Origin: Rhizobium sp. BK313
Lineage (GTDB): Bacteria > Pseudomonadota > Alphaproteobacteria > Rhizobiales > Rhizobiaceae
DNA length: 64,000 nucleotides
Reading direction: 5' to 3'
Assembly: GCF_014193655.1 (NCBI RefSeq)
Contig: NZ_JACHZQ010000004.1
Coordinates: forward strand, 496,001 to 560,000
Made by a program: the position numbers and the translations under genes
Notes under the pieces: model-generated
Seen by the model: the letters and a program-made list of their open reading frames with translations, nothing else
What the model was told of the DNA's origin: nothing
Databases searched by the model: none
Part shown: piece after piece, positions 7,301-15,505 of the stretch
Position numbering within the stretch: the stretch's first letter is position 1
How the letters are laid out: the number at the start of each line of letters is the position of its first letter

Positions 7301-10168
7301 GCCGCTGGCAAAGCTCGGATCGCCGATCGCCACCGCGCCGTCGCCGAAGGCGGTGCTCGAGCGCCCGATCGCCACCGCGCCGCCGGCTGTGGTGCCGGAA
7401 TTGGCTGTGCTCAGATTGCCGATGGCGACGTTCGCGCCGGTCGCGCCCGTGCTGGCGGTGTCGCCGATGGCAAGCGAGGAGGCGCTTCCGACCGTGGACT
7501 TGTTGCCCAGGGCAACCGAATTCGTGAACGCAGCGACCGTGTTCTGGCCGATAGCGATTGCGCGTGCTGCGGTTGCGGAGGCTGGAGCACCGGTGGGCAC
7601 GGTTCCGCCACCGCCACCGATGGCGATGGACCCGGTACCTGTTGCGCTGGCGCCCGCCGCCGGCCCGGAGCCGATGGCGATGGCATAGGCGGTGCTTCCC
7701 GTCGCCGAGGCGCCAAGCGCGATCGCGTTCACGTTGAGCGCGGAGGATTGGCCACCGATGGCGATCGAATTGCCGCTGAAGGTGTGCGCCGCTGTGCCGA
7801 TCGCGATCTGATCGGTGACAACCCCGGTGCCCGGGGGTTGGTTGAAGGCACTATCGCCGATGGCGATGCTGTTCGATGTCGCCGAAGCCGCATTCACCCC
7901 CATGGCGATCGAATTCACCCCGGTCGCGCCGTTATTGTTGAAATTGTTCTGCGTCGTACCGCCGTCATTGATGCTGAGATAGTGGACTGCGGTCGCGTCG
8001 AGCGTATTCGCCAGCGTGTCGACCGCCTGGTTGGTCGCAAAGAGCTGCGATCCATTGATGGCATCCGTCGAGCTGCCACTGATCCGGCCTGCCGCCACAT
8101 TGGTGATGGTGCGCTCCGCACCCGCCGTGCCGACGCTCACGGTGGAGGTCGGAGTAGTGCCCTGGAAGGCGTAGGTCGTACCGCTGATTACCGCGCTGGC
8201 GGTGCCGACGGCCGCCGTAGTCGTGGAGCCGGAGCCGAGTGCCACGTCGCCGGAACTCGCCGCCGCCGTCGCACCATTGCCCAATGCGACATTGCCGACG
8301 AAACCGGCCGCGCCAGCGGTAGAGCCATTGCCCAGCGCCACGGAGCCTTGACCAATGGCAACATTGCCGTTGCCGATGGCAACCGCGCCATTGGCCTGGT
8401 TGGCGGCGGTGGCGCTGGCCGTGCCGTCGCTGTTGGCGATATTGTTGGCGCCGCCGGTGAAGGCGCCGGTGCCGCTGGCAAAGCTCGGATCGCCGATGGC
8501 GACTGCGCCGTCGCCGTAAGCGGTATTGCCGGAGCCGATGGAGACGGCCTTGCCGCCGGTTGCGACCGCATTGGTGCCCATGGCGACTGCTTCGACCGAA
8601 TCCGCCTTGGAGCTTGGGCCCACTGCGATCGCCGATGCGGCGGAAGCGGTGGCACCCATGCCAATGGCGGTGGCGCCAGTACCGGTGGCAGCGGCCTGAT
8701 AGCCTGCGGCGATCGATTGGCTGGCGCTTGCTACGGTGCCGATGCCGAGTGCGGTACTGCCGGCCCCGCCTGCATTGGCGCTGACGCCCGCAGCGAGAGA
8801 ATTGTCTCCTGTCGCCGTCGTTCCAGATCCGTATGAGGAGGAGTTTGTGCCACTGGCGACAGCCTGGCGTCCTGTGGCAGTGGAATTGTCGCCGCTGGCG
8901 CTGGCGCCCGCGCCAGTGGCAACCGAAAGAACCCCACTTGAATTCGCATTATTGCCGAGTGCAACCCCGGAGGTCGCGGTACTGGCGACGATTGCGCCCG
9001 AGCCTATCGCAACGCCACCACCGGCCGCGAGCGCCTGCGCCTGGTTACCCAAGGCGACCCCGAAGGCTCCCGACGCAACGGTGGTCGGGCCGATGGCAAG
9101 CGAGTTGGTCCCCGATGCGGCAGCTGACGTGCCGATGGCGATGGAATCGGTGTTCGACGCGTTGGCGAGGTAGCCCATGGCAGAGCCCCTCAGGGCGGAA
9201 GCCCCTGCCCCATTGCCGATCGCTGTAGACTGATCTGCCGTTGCATTGGCTGACGTGCCGAAGGCGCTCGATCCAGTCCCCGTCGCAGATGAGCTCGAAC
9301 CTACGGTGGTCGACCATGCGCCCGTGGCGTTTGTGGCTGTGCCCAGTGCTACCGCCTCGAAACTGAACCCGGCGGGTGCGGTTCCGCTGGCATTTGCATT
9401 CACGCCAATGGCAATCGGAGAACCTTGGCCCGTCGAGACCGCCTTCGAACCGGTGCCCATGGCGATGCTGCCGCCAGCGCTGGTATTGGCGACCGCACTG
9501 GTGCCGATTGCCAGAGTGTTCGCCGCCTGGGCCTGGGCACCGTTTCCGAAGGCCGTGGCACCATCGCCATTTGCAACGGTGTTGACGCCATAGGCCATCG
9601 TCCCGTTTCCGGTGGCGTTGGCCGCTCCACCCATGGCCACAGCGTTGACGCCGCTCGAAACGGCCAGAGCACCGAACGCAATCGCATTGATACCGCTGGC
9701 GGAATTGGAATAGCCGACAACGATCGAACCGCTGCCGGTTGTACTGTTGCTGGAGCCCAGCGCCGTTGTGTTCTGCCCATTCGCATGGGTGTTGAAGCCG
9801 ATGGCGGTCGCGCCGGCGGCTGAGGCGACGGTTCCACAGCCGATCGCCGTGCCGAACGCTGCCGCACTGGGATTGGTGCCGCAATCGGCGCCGTTGACGT
9901 TGATTCCGTTGCCGATGGCAAGCTGTGCGAAAGCCGCCTGTGGGGTCATGCCGCCGATGACGACAAGCAGCGCTCCAGCAGTGCCGCCGATTGCCGGCGC
10001 CCCCAGACCCAAGCGAAGACGTTTCATACCCAGCACGCGATGAGCTGTTCGAAGCGCTGCCATTAGCCTGCGGCGCACGGAACGGCTATCGGTTTTCCCC
10101 CACCTCCAATTTCCGGCAAATATGAGACGAGATTTGAACTGCAGTTGCCTCTCGTTGCACCCACTCAT
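4349..10168 (-). CDS. Giant trimeric autotransporter adhesin (YadA/BadA/Hia type)
   Basis: 1939 residues. An extended N-terminal export region of about 80 residues contains RLRLGLGAPAIGGTAGALL and ends AAFAQ. Next comes a very long head built of YadA-type 14-15-residue repeats (pattern xAIGxxAxAxG), interrupted by at least four neck/stalk motifs NGSQL(F/Y)ATN and three FHANST modules. The C-terminus (about 1850-1939) has a short coiled coil (LNQELGGVRSEARQAAS), then IGLAAASLRY and four amphipathic strands, the YadA anchor. The family is type Vc secretion: three chains form one 12-strand outer-membrane barrel and an adhesive fibre. Start ATG overlaps the preceding stop (ATGA); internal Met36 or Met48 would give a shorter signal. 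An internal duplication is listed separately. Adhesion target unknown. Confidence 0.93.
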   Translation of the reverse strand: MSGCNERQLQFKSRLIFAGNWRWGKTDSRSVRRRLMAALRTAHRVLGMKRLRLGLGAPAIGGTAGALLVVIGGMTPQAAFAQLAIGNGINVNGADCGTNPSAAAFGTAIGCGTVASAAGATAIGFNTHANGQNTTALGSSNSTTGSGSIVVGYSNSASGINAIAFGALAVSSGVNAVAMGGAANATGNGTMAYGVNTVANGDGATAFGNGAQAQAANTLAIGTSAVANTSAGGSIAMGTGSKAVSTGQGSPIAIGVNANASGTAPAGFSFEAVALGTATNATGAWSTTVGSSSSATGTGSSAFGTSANATADQSTAIGNGAGASALRGSAMGYLANASNTDSIAIGTSAAASGTNSLAIGPTTVASGAFGVALGNQAQALAAGGGVAIGSGAIVASTATSGVALGNNANSSGVLSVATGAGASASGDNSTATGRQAVASGTNSSSYGSGTTATGDNSLAAGVSANAGGAGSTALGIGTVASASQSIAAGYQAAATGTGATAIGMGATASAASAIAVGPSSKADSVEAVAMGTNAVATGGKAVSIGSGNTAYGDGAVAIGDPSFASGTGAFTGGANNIANSDGTASATAANQANGAVAIGNGNVAIGQGSVALGNGSTAGAAGFVGNVALGNGATAAASSGDVALGSGSTTTAAVGTASAVISGTTYAFQGTTPTSTVSVGTAGAERTITNVAAGRISGSSTDAINGSQLFATNQAVDTLANTLDATAVHYLSINDGGTTQNNFNNNGATGVNSIAMGVNAASATSNSIAIGDSAFNQPPGTGVVTDQIAIGTAAHTFSGNSIAIGGQSSALNVNAIALGASATGSTAYAIAIGSGPAAGASATGTGSIAIGGGGGTVPTGAPASATAARAIAIGQNTVAAFTNSVALGNKSTVGSASSLAIGDTASTGATGANVAIGNLSTANSGTTAGGAVAIGRSSTAFGDGAVAIGDPSFASGTGAFTGGANNIANGDGTASATAANQAAGAVAIGNNNKAIGQGSVALGNGSTAGAAGFVGNVALGNGATAAASSGDVALGSGSTTTAAVGTPNAVINGTTYAFQGTTPTSTVSVGTVGAERTITNVAAGRINGSSTDAINGSQLFATNQAVDAIGTTLNNINVGGGIKYFHANSTLADSQALGADSVAVGPNAVANNAGDVAIGLNAASGATTAVSGATIGGTNYTFAGTTPAGAFSVGAAGAERQIQNVAAGQLSSGSTDAVNGSQLFATNQQVTQNTTDIAHLGNTVTTIGGQVTQNTTDIANLGNTITNIAGDTSTTFTDANGDGIRYVRTNDRTLPVSDSSAQGIGSTAVGYDATAVADNSLALGRDSQSTIDGGVALGSGSVADRALAPTTGQIAAGSTFIQYNTTDKTLLGAVSVGTSTSYRQITNVADGTSAQDAVTVRQLQGAIASVATTPTKYFHANSTAGDSLAVGAESVAVGPTTVVNGDAGIGIGNGAIVDQIAPGGTAIGQNAHVMLNDGLALGTNSTAAGIQAIAIGAGAQSTFANSVALGGNSITTVGAQTNYTAYALASPQTSVGEVSIGAAGAERKLTNVAAGSADTDGVNVSQLRGVSQNVANLFGGTTVVNPDGSITGPTYKIQGNNYTTVSDAFGAVDSTLTNITNGGGIKYFHANSTLADSAASGTDSVAIGPESVATGTDSLAAGHGAAAAGQGSIALGQGAQANNANDVALGSGSVTDTAVGTSGATIQGKHYDFAGTAPVGTVSVGAQGAERTITNVAAGRISADSTDAVNGSQLYATNSAIDDLQTGVGNLTQNAVQYDLNSDGSKKNSITLQGGDANAPVVISNVGKGVADTDAVNVAQLNDGITQVKSYTDTQVQYGIDTANSYTDQKFGQLNQELGGVRSEARQAASIGLAAASLRYDDRPGKLSVAVGGGLWRGEGALAFGAGYTSENGRVRGNLSGAAAGGQVGIGAGLSFTLN
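6852..7348 (-). repeat. Direct duplication inside adhesin gene, copy A
   Basis: About 500 bp highly similar to 8022-8518, offset by exactly 1170 bp (390 codons). It encodes a head segment with GDPSFASGTGAFTGGANN, GNVALGNGATAAASSG and the neck NGSQLFATNQ. Differences are scattered substitutions, so the copies are related but not freshly duplicated. Confidence 0.85.
8022..8518 (-). repeat. Direct duplication inside adhesin gene, copy B
   Basis: Partner of 6852-7348, in the same frame and orientation 1170 bp away. Recombination between the two would delete or add 390 codons in frame and so change fibre length without breaking the gene. Confidence 0.85.
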
Positions 10169-10584
10169 GCTGCTCTATCCTCGGTGTTGCCTGGACGACT
10201 CGGTGCGCTTGGATCCGCATCGGCGACTGAGTCGTCGTTGAAATTGTGCATTTCTTGAAGTGTGCGCCCCATCCTGGCGGCTTGGCTTTCAATCTGCTCA
10301 CGGGCATTCACGACCCATGGCTGCGTCGGTTCCGGGACGGAATGCAACGCTGCCTTGACCCGATCGGCGGGGAGCTTCATCGCCACCAACGCATGGCAGA
10401 CATCGAAATGAAGAGCTGGCTCCCGTTCGGCGTATGCCGGGGAGGTCAATCCAAAGACAAGGCAGGCAAATAGATGATCGAGTTCCGCGCCGGTTATACG
10501 GCCGGCATATTGACGTTGTAAGGCAGTCCAGGCTGTATCGATCTTCGGAGCGAAGATTTCAAATTCCGGAAAATGAATGTCCAT
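10165..10584 (-). CDS. Small unknown protein, first gene of the adhesin operon
   Basis: About 139 residues from ATG 10584 (a TTG at 10590 is also possible). No signal peptide or membrane segment; predicted soluble, mainly helical, with an acidic, disordered tail (NDDSVADADPSAPSRPGNTED). Visible features include RQYAGRITGAELDHLFACLVFGL cut by a CHALVAMKLP helix. I recognise no family. The stop overlaps the adhesin start by 4 bp, so its translation is coupled to that of the adhesin, and it could be a cytoplasmic chaperone or regulator for it. That role is inference from position. Confidence 0.6.
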   Translation of the reverse strand: MDIHFPEFEIFAPKIDTAWTALQRQYAGRITGAELDHLFACLVFGLTSPAYAEREPALHFDVCHALVAMKLPADRVKAALHSVPEPTQPWVVNAREQIESQAARMGRTLQEMHNFNDDSVADADPSAPSRPGNTEDRAA

Positions 10585-10782
10585 GGACAATCCAACACAC
10601 CCCCATGAAATGATTGCCAGAAAGCTCCGTAGCGCACCGAATGGTTACCATGTCGAGTGTGGTCATATTCGCGACGGTGGTATTTTGGAAAATCCCGGAA
10701 TTTTTGCAGGAAATTACGGTCTTCAATCACGGGGGTTCAGGTGTGGCGGCCTTGCTACACCAACTTTAGTTCATGCTACTTT

Positions 10783-11075
10783 TCATTTGACCCTGCGCAC
10801 GGATATCGACATTGGCCAGTGAACCACAAGCGTACCGACTGGCGCTTCGTACTCTTGCATCCTGGCGCTTCCAAGCGACGTATAGTTCTTCCACGCCGGC
10901 GCGACTATCACCGCCGCCAAATGACATTGTGCTTGTAGCCCTGCGCTCCCGGTTCGCGGATGGAACGGATCGCGCCGCCTCCACGCGTCGCTTTCCTTAG
11001 GCAAGCGTTTTCAGAAATGATTATAAGGACTTGGAAATCCGCTGTCCGCCAAACCCCATTGCTGGAGCCGTCTTC
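10783..11075 (-). pseudogene. Broken N-terminal fragment of an AraC-family regulator
   Basis: Two minus-strand frames together resemble residues about 12-105 of the intact AraC protein just to the right. The upstream frame reads SENACLRKATRGGGAIRSI against PESAGPRKATMRGSVIYSV. The downstream frame reads VIVAPAWKNYTSLGS and QEYEAPVG against GIVLAPARKLRASLGS and KEYDAPVG. The match changes frame near 10935-10950 and ends at 10783, with no helix-turn-helix domain left. It is therefore a frameshifted, truncated paralogue remnant between the adhesin operon and the AraC gene. Assignment rests on the visible residue matches only. Confidence 0.65.
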
Positions 11076-11166
11076 CGAAACGGGATATATGCATTGCCCG
11101 CCGCCCGCATGGCCATTGCCGGACCTGCTCACGGCACGCCACCGCTACCACTGCAGCACGCAACGA

Positions 11167-12075
11167 TTACTTCGCAAATCGTAGCTCGGTCGGCGTCTTT
11201 CCCCTATACCTCTTCATGGTAGTGGCCAAATGGCTTTGGTCCGAAAATCCAGACAGATAGGCGACTTCGGCAATCGGGAGCTTGCCTTCGACGAGCAGCT
11301 TTTCCGCAAAGTCCAGGCGCAGGTTAATCAGATACTGATGCGGTGGTATTCCAAACGTCCTGGCGAACCTTACTATGAAATGATTCGTTGAAATTCCCGC
11401 GACCGACGCAAGCTCGGCGACATGTACTTTTTGCGTAAAATTCTCATTGAGGTGGTCTCGCACGCGTCGCGCGCTATTGGCGGAGAGCCCCCCCTTGGGC
11501 GACACGGCGTGTTTCCTACGGCTTGTGTAGGTGCGAAGCAGATGAATACCGAACAGCGTAACCAATGAGTCCAGATAGAGGTCATTCGGAGCTGCTTTCT
11601 CCGTCAACTCGGCAGACATCCTCTGGGCCATATCGAGGGCCAAGAGGTCAACCGTGCCGAAAGCAGGCGGTTCAAGTTCTACATCGGCGTTGTCGAACTC
11701 ATGAACCGCTAATTCGGACAGCACTTCCGGGGGGATCGCTACGACGACATTTTTCCTGGTCGCCAACCAGGCGAGGCTACTATCCACGCCTGCGGGATTA
11801 ATGGCGATACATCCAACCGGTGCATCGTACTCTTTGATCTTGTCGCTGCCGAGCGAGGCTCTCAACTTGCGCGCGGGCGCGAGCACAATTCCCACAGAAT
11901 GCTCCTTGGCTAGGAACTTCTGCGATCCAGGGCTGCGGACGGAGTATATCACGCTCCCCCGCATGGTGGCCTTTCTCGGACCTGCACTTTCAGGAATTAT
12001 GTCGAAGACATATCGATCTGCCCGTCCTCCAACAGACGACCCGGCAATCGCCTCGTCTCTGAGTCTCGTCCGCAT
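11167..12075 (-). CDS. AraC-family transcriptional regulator
   Basis: 302 residues. The N-terminal 190 residues form a ligand- or partner-binding region without an obvious known fold signature. The C-terminal 100 residues are the AraC/XylS DNA-binding domain: RRVRDHLNENFTQKVHVAELA as the first helix-turn-helix, AGISTNHFIVRFARTFGIPP with HQYLINLRLD, then IAEVAYLSGFSDQSHLATTM and RYRGKTPTELR, a strong match to the family signature. Start ATG 12075 has GGA seven bases upstream. It is monocistronic and adjoins a broken partial duplicate of itself; target genes cannot be named from the sequence. Confidence 0.9.
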   Translation of the reverse strand: MRTRLRDEAIAGSSVGGRADRYVFDIIPESAGPRKATMRGSVIYSVRSPGSQKFLAKEHSVGIVLAPARKLRASLGSDKIKEYDAPVGCIAINPAGVDSSLAWLATRKNVVVAIPPEVLSELAVHEFDNADVELEPPAFGTVDLLALDMAQRMSAELTEKAAPNDLYLDSLVTLFGIHLLRTYTSRRKHAVSPKGGLSANSARRVRDHLNENFTQKVHVAELASVAGISTNHFIVRFARTFGIPPHQYLINLRLDFAEKLLVEGKLPIAEVAYLSGFSDQSHLATTMKRYRGKTPTELRFAK

Positions 12076-12334
12076 CTTTCATTCCGCCTCGCCCAACCCG
12101 ATCGCAATCCTGCGCCCGTCCGAACGAACGCAGGATTTCAATCGTTGCTTGAAGTCCTGCGTTTAGCCCGACGTCGCCGAAAAGTCGGCGTGACGCGCAA
12201 ACTGCAGATAGGGCAGAACATTTGCATGTGAAGAAAAAATGTGCCGGACGAAAGAAAAACATCACGGTATTTTAGGAGACACTAGTATAGCTGCCTCATT
12301 TGAACCCTGCCAGATCGTCGATATCGTTGGCCAC
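12076..12334. other. Upstream region of the AraC gene
   Basis: AT-richer than its surroundings. It should contain the promoter of the leftward AraC gene and the 3' flank of the small gene at 12376. I see no coding region with family features. Confidence 0.35.
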
Positions 12335-12379
12335 GTAATAACCTAATATAGAGCCATGTGAATAACGGCTGGTTATTAC
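12335..12379. repeat. 9-bp perfect inverted repeat at the end of a small gene
   Basis: Arms GTAATAACC (12335-12343) and GGTTATTAC (12371-12379) are perfect complements separated by 27 bp. The right arm contains the stop codon of the small minus-strand gene at 12376. There is no U-run, so it is not a classical terminator; it could be an operator or an RNA-end stabiliser. Confidence 0.5.
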
Positions 12380-12576
12380 AGCTCACCGCGACGTTTCTCG
12401 TATAGTGCCCAAGCAAGTTCTACCAAGGTCAGAAGAATATCCTCCTCGCTCCATCCGGCGGCAACCCCATCCCGGACGACTTCACGGATCAGAGGCAGGA
12501 ATTGGCGATGACACGCAGCCGAAATGTCGGCAGCGTCGTCACCTACAGGGGGGCCATCGAAGTTGAACTTCACCAT
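12376..12576 (-). CDS. Small conserved-looking hypothetical protein
   Basis: 66 residues, soluble, helical: MVKFNFDGPPVG, then FLPLIREVVRDGVAAGW and SEEDILLTLVELAWALYEKRRG. A helix followed by AGWS and a second Ala/Leu-rich helix also occurs in the 69-residue protein encoded at 20624-20833, suggesting the two are distant relatives of one small family. I do not know the family's function. Purine-rich bases (GGGGGCG) precede the ATG. Its 3' end lies in a 9-bp inverted repeat. Confidence 0.5.
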   Translation of the reverse strand: MVKFNFDGPPVGDDAADISAACHRQFLPLIREVVRDGVAAGWSEEDILLTLVELAWALYEKRRGEL

Positions 12577-12879
12577 CAGGCGCCCCCAACACCATCAATA
12601 TTTGTAGATCGGATACTTTATTCCCACACATATACAATAGATCCAGGACGAAACATAGGATCTTTGCAGGACAACGCTAGGTCACACCGGCTCTATGCTT
12701 CGCTCCGCGCAGCGAGCGCCAGAATGATCATTGCGACAACCATCCAAGGGAATTACCCCATGAACTCGGTTACTGCAATCGGGCCGGGCCTTGCGATCTC
12801 CCCGACTGCGGAAGACTAACCGAAATCTTTATTGCTCATTTAAACGACGAAGGACGAGACCACACGCTTCCTCGCGTCG
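12577..12879. other. Gene-free, AT-rich stretch
   Basis: No credible protein gene. The only candidate is a 19-codon reading frame at 12760-12819 (MNSVTAIGPGLAISPTAED) with AAGGGA upstream, which could be a small peptide or a leftover N-terminus; I would not annotate it without expression data. Confidence 0.35.
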
Positions 12880-13371
12880 TCACCGTCGCATCAGCCTTTC
12901 CAGGGTTGCTGTCAGCCTCGAAGCAACCTCTCTACTTGCCCAGCTGAGCGGGCGCTGACGACCGGCTACGACCGTGACGTGTCTGGTTATGAACGGGCTT
13001 CGGAGGACGCTGCTTGCAAACACACCTCTCGCGGTCTCGTTAGAAATGGTATGCGGCGCTTTGATCATGTAGCAGCCGCAATGCGCGGCCATCGCCTTCC
13101 GTCCGATGGTTGAATCGATATCCGCGATAATCGTCAACGGCACCTTCAAACATCCGGCAACAGAATCAACCATGATCCGCAGGCCGCTGGTCCTCGCCGG
13201 CAGGACGAGATCGTCTTCGGCAAGGCGCCTGAAGTCGAACCGCAGACCCGCAAATGGCTTGGTTTCTTCAAGTGACTGCGGGTAACGGATCGGTGCCTTC
13301 GCCGGGAATCGCGAGATATCGCCTATAGCTGAAAACGCGACCTCGCCTGCAGTGCCGATCGATCCGACCAA
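12880..13371 (-). pseudogene. C-terminal remnant of a LysR-family regulator
   Basis: 163 codons remain open, but only the second half of a LysR effector-binding domain is recognisable: DDLVLPARTSGLRIMVDSVA, VPLTIIADIDSTIGRKAMA, the CGCYMIKAP turn and RPLSWASREVASRL near the end. LysR proteins are about 300 residues with an N-terminal winged helix, which is absent here. The fragment faces a truncated efflux-pump fragment at 13464 on the other strand. Both lack their N-terminal halves at the side where they meet, so a single deletion probably removed the shared promoter and both 5' ends. Confidence 0.65.
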
Positions 13372-13463
13372 TCCGCCGATAGCCCCATTTCTCGGCGATG
13401 AAACGATACGGATCGTTTATATTAACATTGCTACCTCGGATCCGGTCGATTTGAGGAAGCTTC

Positions 13464-13736
13464 GTGAGAAATTTTCGCCAAATCGGCTTGCATGTCACTG
13501 GCGCGACGCCGGGATGGAATTCCATGTTGGCCCAGTTGGGCTCGGGTTCGGAAGCCGGCGGCTCGCAAGCGGACGCCGTGAAACGGGGTATCGGTGTGCT
13601 GGCGGGCGTCGTGCAGCGAGAGGCAAACGTCCAGGCGTACATTGACGGCTTTTGGGTCGCTTTTCTGGCGGCAATTGTTGGGCTGTTTGTCGTTGCGCTC
13701 ACGACCCCGTCTCCAGCGCATCCGCTGACAAAATAA
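13464..13736 (+). pseudogene. C-terminal remnant of a major-facilitator (DHA2/EmrB-like) efflux pump
   Basis: About 90 codons from a GTG. RQIGLHVTGATPGWNSML and VQREANVQAYIDGFWVAF followed by a last transmembrane helix (LAAIVGLFVVAL) resemble the end of 14-helix DHA2 multidrug transporters. Full members have about 500 residues, so more than 80 percent is missing. It sits head-to-head with a LysR C-terminal fragment, consistent with a deleted regulator/pump divergon. Family placement is from pattern recognition, not a search. Confidence 0.6.
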
Positions 13737-13751
13737 TGCTGTGCATTCAAC

Positions 13752-14045
13752 ATGGATAAACATCGAATATTAAAGGCGCTTTCCAACCCCGCGAGACTGG
13801 AAATCATGGCTTGGTTGAAGAAGCCGGAGGAGCATTTTCCGACGCAGGAACTACCTCCCGAAATGGGCGTCTGCGCCAACCAGTTCCAGCGCTCCGGCCT
13901 ATCGCAATCGACGGTCTCCTCTCACCTCGGCGTCCTGCAGCGCGCCGATCGGGTCACCACTCATCGCGTGGGCCAGTGGGTCTTCTACCGGCGCAATGAA
14001 AAAACCATCGCTGAATTTGTGGCATGCTTGCAAAAGGAACTTTGA
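13752..14045 (+). CDS. ArsR-family winged-helix regulator
   Basis: 97 residues: MDKHRILKALSNPARLEIM is the typical ArsR N-terminus, followed by LSQSTVSSHLGVLQRADRV as recognition helix and HRVGQWVFYRRNEKTI as the wing. ArsR proteins repress through metal or other small-signal binding. The CVC metal motif of classical members is absent; the only cysteines are C39 and one near the C-terminus, so sensing of another signal is likely. It starts 15 bp after the efflux-pump remnant and may once have been co-transcribed with it. An aldo/keto reductase follows 255 bp downstream. Confidence 0.85.
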   Translation: MDKHRILKALSNPARLEIMAWLKKPEEHFPTQELPPEMGVCANQFQRSGLSQSTVSSHLGVLQRADRVTTHRVGQWVFYRRNEKTIAEFVACLQKEL

Positions 14046-14300
14046 CATGCCGCTTGCTCTTCTCGTGCTCGCACCTAACTCCTTCGCAATCTGGGCCGCC
14101 GAATCTGACGGGATTCCGCGCATGGGCGGTGACACCAAGGTACCATAGGCATCAGGGACGAGCGGCTTTCACAATGCCGGATTTCATGCTCGCAACGCGT
14201 TTCTATGGCGATAGCGGGCGCCCTTTATCTAACAGACAAACTCAGTATGGCGCTGTCTGGCGCCCGAGTAGCGATTGGCCTCAAACAAGGGAGTAGGAGA

Positions 14301-15242
14301 ATGGCAACGCCGGATATGCTTCGTTATAGGAGAATTCCTCTTACCCACGGAACTGGTGCGATTCCTGCCCTCGGGTTCGGCACGTTGATCCCCGATCCAG
14401 TCGCGACCAGACAGGCCGTAAAAAATGCATTGGAGGTGGGATTTCGACATTTCGATTGTGCGGAACGATATCGCAATGAGGAGGCGGTTGGTAACGCGAT
14501 GCAGGATGCGTTCAAAGCGGGCACGGTTCGGCGGGAGGACGTCTTTGTAACCACAAAACTGTGGAACTCCAATCATCGTCCAGAGCGGGTGAAGCAGGCT
14601 TTTGACGCGAGCCGCCAGCGACTGCAGGTCGACTACATCGATTGCTATCTCATCCATACCCCCTTTGCCTTTCGGCCCGGCGACGAGCAGGAACCTAGAG
14701 ATGAGCGCGGTCAGGTCGTCTATGATTCAGGGGTGACGTTAATCGAAACATGGCGAGCGCTTGAGCGCCTTGTGGCCGACCGTCAGTGCAAGTCGATCGG
14801 ACTATCCGACATTACATTGGAGAAGCTGAAGGAGATCGTTGCCGCTGCACGGATCAAGCCTGCGGTGGTGCAAGTCGAATCTCATCCGTATCTCCCAGAA
14901 TGGGAGTTGCTCGACTTCTGTCGGGAGCACGGGATTGTACTCTTGGCCTTCGCACCCTTGGGACACGGCATGGAACCGAAAGTGCTGGAAGATCCTGTGA
15001 TCACAGCCGTTGCCAAGCGCGTCAACAAGACGCCGGCTCAAGTTGCGTTGGCATGGGCCGTGCAGCGTGGCACTGCTTTCCTGACCACCTCGGTCACACC
15101 TCACCGGATTGAAGAGAACTTTGACGTCTCGACCCTACCTGATGATGCCATGCAGGAGATTCGGGACGGCATAAGGACGAACATCCGGTTCAACGGCGTG
15201 GTTGAAACCGGCGTGCCCGGCTTCATTCCAAGGGCCAATTGA
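14301..15242 (+). CDS. Aldo/keto reductase
   Basis: 313 residues from ATG 14301, preceded by AGTAGGAGA; an upstream in-frame ATG at 14205 lacks family similarity. The (beta/alpha)8 barrel carries the complete catalytic tetrad: D52 and Y57 in FDCAERY, K86 in VTTKLWNSNH and H119 in LIHTP. Other family marks are IPALGFGT near the start, SIGLSDIT in strand 6, and the NADPH-binding LAFAPLG and TSVTPHRIEEN segments. It probably reduces aldehydes or ketones with NADPH in the cytoplasm; substrate unknown. An ArsR gene lies upstream and a TetR gene downstream, either of which could control it. Confidence 0.92.
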   Translation: MATPDMLRYRRIPLTHGTGAIPALGFGTLIPDPVATRQAVKNALEVGFRHFDCAERYRNEEAVGNAMQDAFKAGTVRREDVFVTTKLWNSNHRPERVKQAFDASRQRLQVDYIDCYLIHTPFAFRPGDEQEPRDERGQVVYDSGVTLIETWRALERLVADRQCKSIGLSDITLEKLKEIVAAARIKPAVVQVESHPYLPEWELLDFCREHGIVLLAFAPLGHGMEPKVLEDPVITAVAKRVNKTPAQVALAWAVQRGTAFLTTSVTPHRIEENFDVSTLPDDAMQEIRDGIRTNIRFNGVVETGVPGFIPRAN

Positions 15243-15505
15243 GTGCATTCAGCGTCGGATTTTCGGCCGCGTACTATGCCACATGAGTTCGTCGCAAAGC
15301 GATCCAAAGGTATCGGCGACACCACCGTGATCCTCGCAGTCACGCCGGGCGTCATGCCCTTGGGGGGCAAGGAAGACCTTTGTTGGCCTAGGCGTGGCAG
15401 GCGCCTATTGAACCGTCAGCCGCGGCAGAGCCATATATCTTGGTTCGGGCGTGTGCGATCGTTTCCTTGTTGATCGCTGGCACGGGTTTGAGCTAGGCCT
15501 GATGT

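Noticed and set aside
6566..8836. 756-codon open frame antisense to the adhesin gene
   Set aside because: It is a mirror of the GC-rich repetitive adhesin sequence; composition is Arg/Gly/Ala-rich with no family motif, and the sense strand is clearly coding.
12760..12819. 19-codon peptide frame with AAGGGA upstream
   Set aside because: Too short to support without conservation or expression evidence.
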